DNA from: Streptomyces roseifaciens
Lineage (GTDB): Bacteria > Actinomycetota > Actinomycetes > Streptomycetales > Streptomycetaceae
Length of the DNA stretch: 64,000 nucleotides
Assembly: GCF_001445655.1 (NCBI RefSeq)
Contig: NZ_LNBE01000003.1
Location: 1,966,530 to 2,030,529 of the forward strand
Reading direction: 5' to 3'
The notes beneath the pieces were generated by a model that was not told the DNA's origin, searched no databases, and saw only the letters and a program-made list of their open reading frames with translations. Position numbers and translations under genes: made by a program. Positions 60,507-64,000 of the stretch are shown in pieces; within the stretch, counting starts at the first letter, position 1, and every line of letters begins with the position of its first letter.

Positions 60507-61493
60507 ATGCGTATCGGTGAGCTGGCCCGCCGCGCGGGGGTGACGACCAAGGCGGTGCGCTACTACGAATCGCTGGGATTGATCACTGCCCGGCGGCTGG
60601 CCAACGGCTACCGGGACTACGACGAGAACGACGTACGACTCGCGCAGGAGATCCGGGTGCTCAGAGGCCTCGGGATCCCGGCGGAGCGCACTCGGCCGTT
60701 CCTGGACTGCCTCGAAGCCGGCCGTCGGCACGCCGACGACTGCCCGGCCTCACTGGCCGGATACCGGGACGCCATTGACGAGCTCACGGAGCGGATCGAC
60801 GCACTCACCGCCCGGCGGGCGGTGCTGATCTCGCACCTCCAGGAAGCGGCTCACCGGAACAGCAGCGTCGCACCGGTCCACGTGACCGCCCGGCCCGACC
60901 GGCCCGACCACCTGACGGAGGACCCGATGAACGACTACTTGAGCCTGCCCGCCGACCTGCCCGTCCCCGAGGACGACGGCGCGGCCGGCCATCTGCCCGG
61001 CATGAAGGCCCCGTCCATGGCCTTTGCGGGTACGGCGGGCGAGACGATCCGTATCGACGCGCTCGGCGCGGGCCGAACGGTGATCTACATCTACCCGCTC
61101 ACCGGCCGCCCGGGCACCGACCTTCCCGAAGGCTGGGACTCGACCCCCGGCGCACGCGGCTGCACCCCCGAGTCGTGCGGATTCCGTGACCACTACCAGG
61201 ACCTGCTGGCTGCCGGCGCAGCCGACGTGTTCGGCCTGTCCAGCCAGGACACCGAGTACCAGCGTGAGGTCGTGGAGCGGCTCCGCCTGCCGTTCCAGAT
61301 GCTGTCCGACCCCGCGTTGGACCTGGCCCGGACGCTCCGCCTGCCCACGTTCGAGATCAGCGGGATGACGCTCTACAGGAGGCTGACGCTGATCATCCGC
61401 GACGGCGTGATCGAGCACGTCTTCCATCCGGTCTTCCCGCCGAACGAGCATGCGGAGCAGGTCCTGACCTGGCTACGCGACAACCCTCTGTAG
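60507..61493 (+). CDS. MerR-family regulator fused in frame to a peroxiredoxin
   Basis: The protein has 328 residues. N-terminal MerR domain (1-110): winged helix RIGELARRAGVTTKAVRYYESLGLI and dimerisation helix AIDELTERIDALTARRAVLISHLQ. Residues 141-328 are a thioredoxin-fold peroxiredoxin with the CxxxxC site CTPESC (C219, C224), VIYIYPLTGRPG before it and MTLYRRLTLIIRDGVI after it. Met141 (60927) has its own strong ribosome binding site, GGAGG five bases upstream, so a stand-alone redoxin could also be made. In other genomes I know the two as separate neighbours, so this looks like a gene pair whose stop codon was lost. A thiol or metal redox switch is a likely function. Confidence 0.88.
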   Translation: MRIGELARRAGVTTKAVRYYESLGLITARRLANGYRDYDENDVRLAQEIRVLRGLGIPAERTRPFLDCLEAGRRHADDCPASLAGYRDAIDELTERIDALTARRAVLISHLQEAAHRNSSVAPVHVTARPDRPDHLTEDPMNDYLSLPADLPVPEDDGAAGHLPGMKAPSMAFAGTAGETIRIDALGAGRTVIYIYPLTGRPGTDLPEGWDSTPGARGCTPESCGFRDHYQDLLAAGAADVFGLSSQDTEYQREVVERLRLPFQMLSDPALDLARTLRLPTFEISGMTLYRRLTLIIRDGVIEHVFHPVFPPNEHAEQVLTWLRDNPL

Positions 61494-61518
61494 GACGGCC
61501 ACCGCATCCACCGCCACG

Positions 61519-61542
61519 GGCACAGGCACAGGCACAGGCACA
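61519..61542. repeat. four GGCACA hexamers
   Basis: A perfect (GGCACA)4 microsatellite in the 85-base gap between convergent genes. Confidence 0.85.
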
Positions 61543-61578
61543 GCGTTCCCGGCTCCCGGTGCCAGGTCGGGCGTCGGG

Positions 61579-62427
61579 CTATGCGGTTCGGCTGATGGTG
61601 ATCTCGCCGGCGCTGTACGAGGAGTCGGTGCCGAGATGAACGCTGCCCGAATCGCCTCTGCCGAAGGGGGAGAGGTCGAGCGGTACGTGATAGTGCGCCC
61701 GTACGCGTACGCCGATCCGGCTGATGGCAGGGCATGCGTCGAGGACGGCGGAGGCCGAGAGGTATGCGGCGTGCTGGGACGAGGAGCTCTCCTGGTCGGT
61801 GACGGAGTCCATGAACGCCCGCAGCGCCTCGGTCCGGCACTGGTCGTAGTCCTCGCCTTCCCCCCGCGCGCCGTATTCCCACCACATGTCACCGGACAAA
61901 TGCAGGACCCGGTCCTGCGTGTTCACCTGCTCGGTGAGGGTGTACTCGTCGGCGAGGAATCCGGTGAAGCTCGATCCGGTCGTCACCGCTCGATGGAGAC
62001 CGCTGATACCACTCACGACGCCGGTCGGCTGCCCGCGTCGGGCCGTCGCGTCGGCGGTCCACCGGTCCGAGGGGTTCGTCGTGAACGTGTGGCGGCTGTG
62101 GGGGACCCGGGCCCACGGGTATTCGACGACGCCGACCCTGGCGGCGGTTGCCGCGGGGCACGCCTCGATCAGGCGCTCCGCCAGTGCTGCGGCCAGTTGC
62201 TCGACAGCGGAATCCAGGTGGTCGTGCAGGAAGGCCGAGGCGGTGTTCGCCATGCTGCGGGTCGGCAGGAGGCACGAGTTGTCGCCTTTGACGAAGGCGG
62301 GGGCGAAGTCGCCCTCGAGCGTCATCGTCAGCTGAAGATCGCGGGCCCGGTGAGCGGAGGTGCCGGGTCCGACACCGAGGAGGCGGAGGTCGTGTCGTCC
62401 GTATTGCGTGGACACCACTTGAGGCAT
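61579..62427 (-). CDS. uricase-fold (T-fold) protein with altered catalytic residues
   Basis: The protein has 282 residues in the two-T-fold layout of urate oxidase: MPQVVSTQYGRHDLRL, MTLEGDFAPAFVKGDNSCLLPTRSMANTASAF, VVEYPWARVPHSRHTFT, SGLHRAVTTGSSFTGFLADEYTL and RVLHLSGDMWWEY. In true uricases the start reads YGK and the central motif is TDxxKN; here they are YGR and TRSMAN, so the catalytic Lys and the Asp next to the catalytic Thr are replaced. A His remains in VRAHYHVPLDL. It is therefore either a changed enzyme or a non-catalytic relative. No purine-degradation genes are nearby. Confidence 0.82.
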   Translation of the reverse strand: MPQVVSTQYGRHDLRLLGVGPGTSAHRARDLQLTMTLEGDFAPAFVKGDNSCLLPTRSMANTASAFLHDHLDSAVEQLAAALAERLIEACPAATAARVGVVEYPWARVPHSRHTFTTNPSDRWTADATARRGQPTGVVSGISGLHRAVTTGSSFTGFLADEYTLTEQVNTQDRVLHLSGDMWWEYGARGEGEDYDQCRTEALRAFMDSVTDQESSSSQHAAYLSASAVLDACPAISRIGVRVRAHYHVPLDLSPFGRGDSGSVHLGTDSSYSAGEITISRTA

Positions 62428-62524
62428 CGGTCGCCCTTCCCGGGTGTTACGTGCGCCGGCTCTTGCCGGACGGCTGGTTGCGGGTGGTCGCGGGTGGGTC
62501 GCGGGTGCCGCGGTGACACGGTCT

Positions 62525-63058
62525 TCACGGATGGATCTGCAACTGCACCCTGCCCCCGGATCGCTGGAGCCCCTCAGGCGTCAAGCAGGCCGTCGGCAGA
62601 GAACCGGGCAGGAGCGCGACGGTGCGTTCGGCCTTACTGCCCTTGCCCCGGCCCTCGGTGACCGTGCCGTTCATTCTGACGACGGTGATACCGGCGACCC
62701 TGCCGGCGGATGTGCTGTAGGAGATCTCCGACGCGCTCCCGTCCCCGTAGCGCACGGACTCCTGCGCCTGACCGGAGTTGAGCGTCAGGCACGTGCTCGC
62801 CGATGAGTGACCGGAGAGGCTGCTGGTGGCCGTGAGCACCCGCCCCGGTCCGGCCCCGCACCGGTAGGCGGTCTGCGCCCGAACGTCCGTCGGCCGCGGT
62901 GTGAGCGTCAGCCCAGGGCTGAAGGCGATGGATTCTTCCCCGGCACAGACAATCGCTTCCGCGTCGTGGGCATGGGCGGATGGCACCCAGCCCAGCGATG
63001 TGGCGACGAGCGCCGCAGCGCACATGACCACCTCAGTAGAACGTCGTCCCAGCGTCAC
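62525..63058 (-). CDS. secreted hypothetical protein
   Basis: The protein has 177 residues from a GTG (GGAGG four bases upstream); an ATG at 63103 would add 15 residues. The signal peptide ends in PSAHA/H. The mature part is Ser/Thr/Gly-rich with four Cys (IVCAGEES, YRCGAG, TCLTLNSG, TACLTPEG), probably two disulfides, and the repeated LTLTPRP/LLPGSLP-like turns of a small beta-sandwich. Family not recognised. Confidence 0.7.
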   Translation of the reverse strand: MTLGRRSTEVVMCAAALVATSLGWVPSAHAHDAEAIVCAGEESIAFSPGLTLTPRPTDVRAQTAYRCGAGPGRVLTATSSLSGHSSASTCLTLNSGQAQESVRYGDGSASEISYSTSAGRVAGITVVRMNGTVTEGRGKGSKAERTVALLPGSLPTACLTPEGLQRSGGRVQLQIHP

Positions 63059-63330
63059 CAGACCTCCAGCGGCAGGAGCTACGACGCGCCTCTCGCGGCG
63101 CATTCACCTGCCGCTTCCTACCCTTGGACCGCATTCGCCAGCGCCAAGCTCTGGAGGTGCGGCAGCGCGACCGTGCGCCCGCCCCTCGGCGTGCACGCCC
63201 CGGAGCGCGGCAGTGGTCCAGCGCCAGGCCGCCGGATTCCGACGTGTCAGATCCATGTGCGGTAGCCCCGTCAGTGACGTGCCGGCCACCTTCACCAGTA
63301 CCTGCCCCGCACCCGGGAGGGGCCGCTCGG

Positions 63331-63522
63331 TCAATCGGTAGGGGGCGACACGCGGCGGGGGCGCGCTACGAGTTCGCCGCCGCAGTTGGGGCAGATGTCC
63401 TGCATCGCGTCGCTGCAGGGCACACAGAACGTGCACTCGTGCGAGCAGATACGGGCGGGCGAGTCCTGCGGCAGCGTCGTGGTCTCACATCGTTCGCAGA
63501 GGTTGCGCATCTCCAAAGACAT
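63331..63522 (-). CDS. DUF1272 zinc-ribbon-like protein
   Basis: The protein has 63 residues from MSLEMRNLCERC (AGGAGAG just upstream). Eight Cys and one His form two likely zinc sites: CERC, ICSHECTFCVPC and ICPNCGGELV, the DUF1272 pattern. A small RING/zinc-ribbon-type protein of unknown role. Confidence 0.9.
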   Translation of the reverse strand: MSLEMRNLCERCETTTLPQDSPARICSHECTFCVPCSDAMQDICPNCGGELVARPRRVSPPTD

Positions 63523-63666
63523 GACTCTCCTGGTGCGTTCGGGCATCCGCCGCCTGGTCGGCAGCTCCGGATGGAATGGATTCGGATGCCCATCCTCGGC
63601 GCAGTGATCTTGGCCTGAAAGCATCGGCAGGGCCAGCTTTACGCAAGATCCGGCCAGCGCGAGGTC

Positions 63667-63710
63667 GTGAGTCCCGGACGTAGCGCAAGCGCCGGCCGGC
63701 CGGGACTCAC
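63667..63710 (-). terminator. stem-loop after the monooxygenase gene
   Basis: GTGAGTCCCGG and CCGGGACTCAC are perfect 11-bp arms with a GC-rich 22-base loop, 20 bases beyond the stop of the last gene on the minus strand. Confidence 0.6.
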
Positions 63711-63729
63711 TCCACTGACCTGGCTGAGG

Positions 63730-64000
63730 TCAGGCGTCCTCGGCCTTGGGCGCGGCCTGCTGAACGACCTCGAAGGACCACAGGGTCGACCCGGACGCGG
63801 CCGGCTTCTGCTTGGGGGCGCCGTCGCCGCCTCCCTGGTGCGCGGCCTTCATCGGGCCCTCCATCCACGCCTGGAAGTCCTCCTCGCTGCGCCAGCGGGT
63901 GTAGACCAGGTAGGTGTCCGTCCCCTCGACGGGGCGGAGGAGTTCGAACCACTCGAAGCCGTCGGAGCTCTCGACGGAGCCGGCGCGGGCCGCGAAGCGC
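63730..64000 (-). CDS. antibiotic biosynthesis monooxygenase domain protein (5' end outside window)
   Basis: Only the C-terminal 89 residues are present; the frame stays open to the window edge. The ABM ferredoxin-like fold is clear: RFAARAGSVESSDGFEWFELLRPVEGTDTYLVYTRWRSEEDFQAWMEGPMKAAH. This is the group of small cofactor-free or heme-degrading monooxygenases (MhuD/IsdG relatives). The tail GGGDGAPKQKPAASGSTLWSFEVV is typical of the Streptomyces versions. Confidence 0.88.
   Translation of the reverse strand, partial: RFAARAGSVESSDGFEWFELLRPVEGTDTYLVYTRWRSEEDFQAWMEGPMKAAHQGGGDGAPKQKPAASGSTLWSFEVVQQAAPKAEDA

Overview
The window is very GC-rich, with G or C at nearly every third codon position, frequent GTG starts and short intergenic gaps. 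It carries families typical of the genus: SARP-type regulators, XRE/MmyB regulators, GlxA-type AraC regulators, MMPL pumps, SGNH hydrolases and a ricin-type lectin. I read it as chromosomal sequence from a Streptomyces or a close relative, in an accessory (non-core) region. I see no rRNA, tRNA, CRISPR array or intact insertion sequence.

Layout. 1-2.5 kb: the end of a TPR protein, a hypothetical gene and a membrane-anchored protein. 2.7-4.4 kb: a secreted protein whose whole architecture matches diphtheria toxin (ADP-ribosyltransferase domain, disulfide-closed RAKR/S loop, translocation domain, short C-terminal beta-rich domain). It is followed by hairpins and a 44-residue membrane micro-ORF. 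5-9 kb: an Old Yellow Enzyme-like gene divergent from an MmyB-type regulator, then a CoA-transferase. 8.5-14.6 kb: an MMPL transporter/histidine kinase/response regulator operon and a pseudouridine catabolism pair (psuG-psuK). 14.7-19.5 kb: a decayed LysR gene, secreted PD40 propeller, lectin and lipoprotein genes, and a decayed TmrB-like ATPase. 19.6-27 kb: a UvrA-like ABC protein, a frameshifted VOC gene with its AraC regulator, a cupin/GlxA pair and two convergent SGNH hydrolases.

27-41 kb: a Pro-Ala-rich surface protein, an ATP-grasp ligase, a 2OG oxygenase divergent from an aromatic-hydroxylase-type flavoprotein, and a secreted protein/MMPL pump pair divergent from a rare fusion of an AttH/CrtC lipocalin-like domain with a polyprenyl synthase. 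Then come an SRAP protein, a compact two-gene unit (a 58-residue Asp-Gly peptide plus a PIMT-like O-methyltransferase, resembling an imiditide-type RiPP locus), a phosphotransferase and a decayed nucleotidyltransferase. 41-53.8 kb: PhoD phosphatase, a SUKH-like protein, a 1248-residue SARP/AAA/TPR regulator, a TIGR01777-type epimerase, an unrecognised protein with a terpene-synthase-like DDMVD motif, and an AraC/NmrA divergent pair. 54-64 kb: an aminotransferase, a secreted amidase, a membrane-anchored esterase, LysE and MOSC genes around a 26-bp palindrome, a MerR-peroxiredoxin fusion behind a MerR-type promoter, a uricase-fold protein with altered active-site residues, and small genes up to a truncated monooxygenase.

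Two themes stand out. First, there are several candidate specialised functions: the diphtheria-toxin-like protein, the peptide/O-methyltransferase pair, the lipocalin-prenyl synthase fusion, the DDMVD protein and the regulator-enzyme fusion. Second, gene decay is common: at least four genes carry frameshifts or internal deletions. Many divergent pairs have clean palindromes between them, reported as candidate operators. All functional statements rest on motif recognition by eye; no database or structure search was run.
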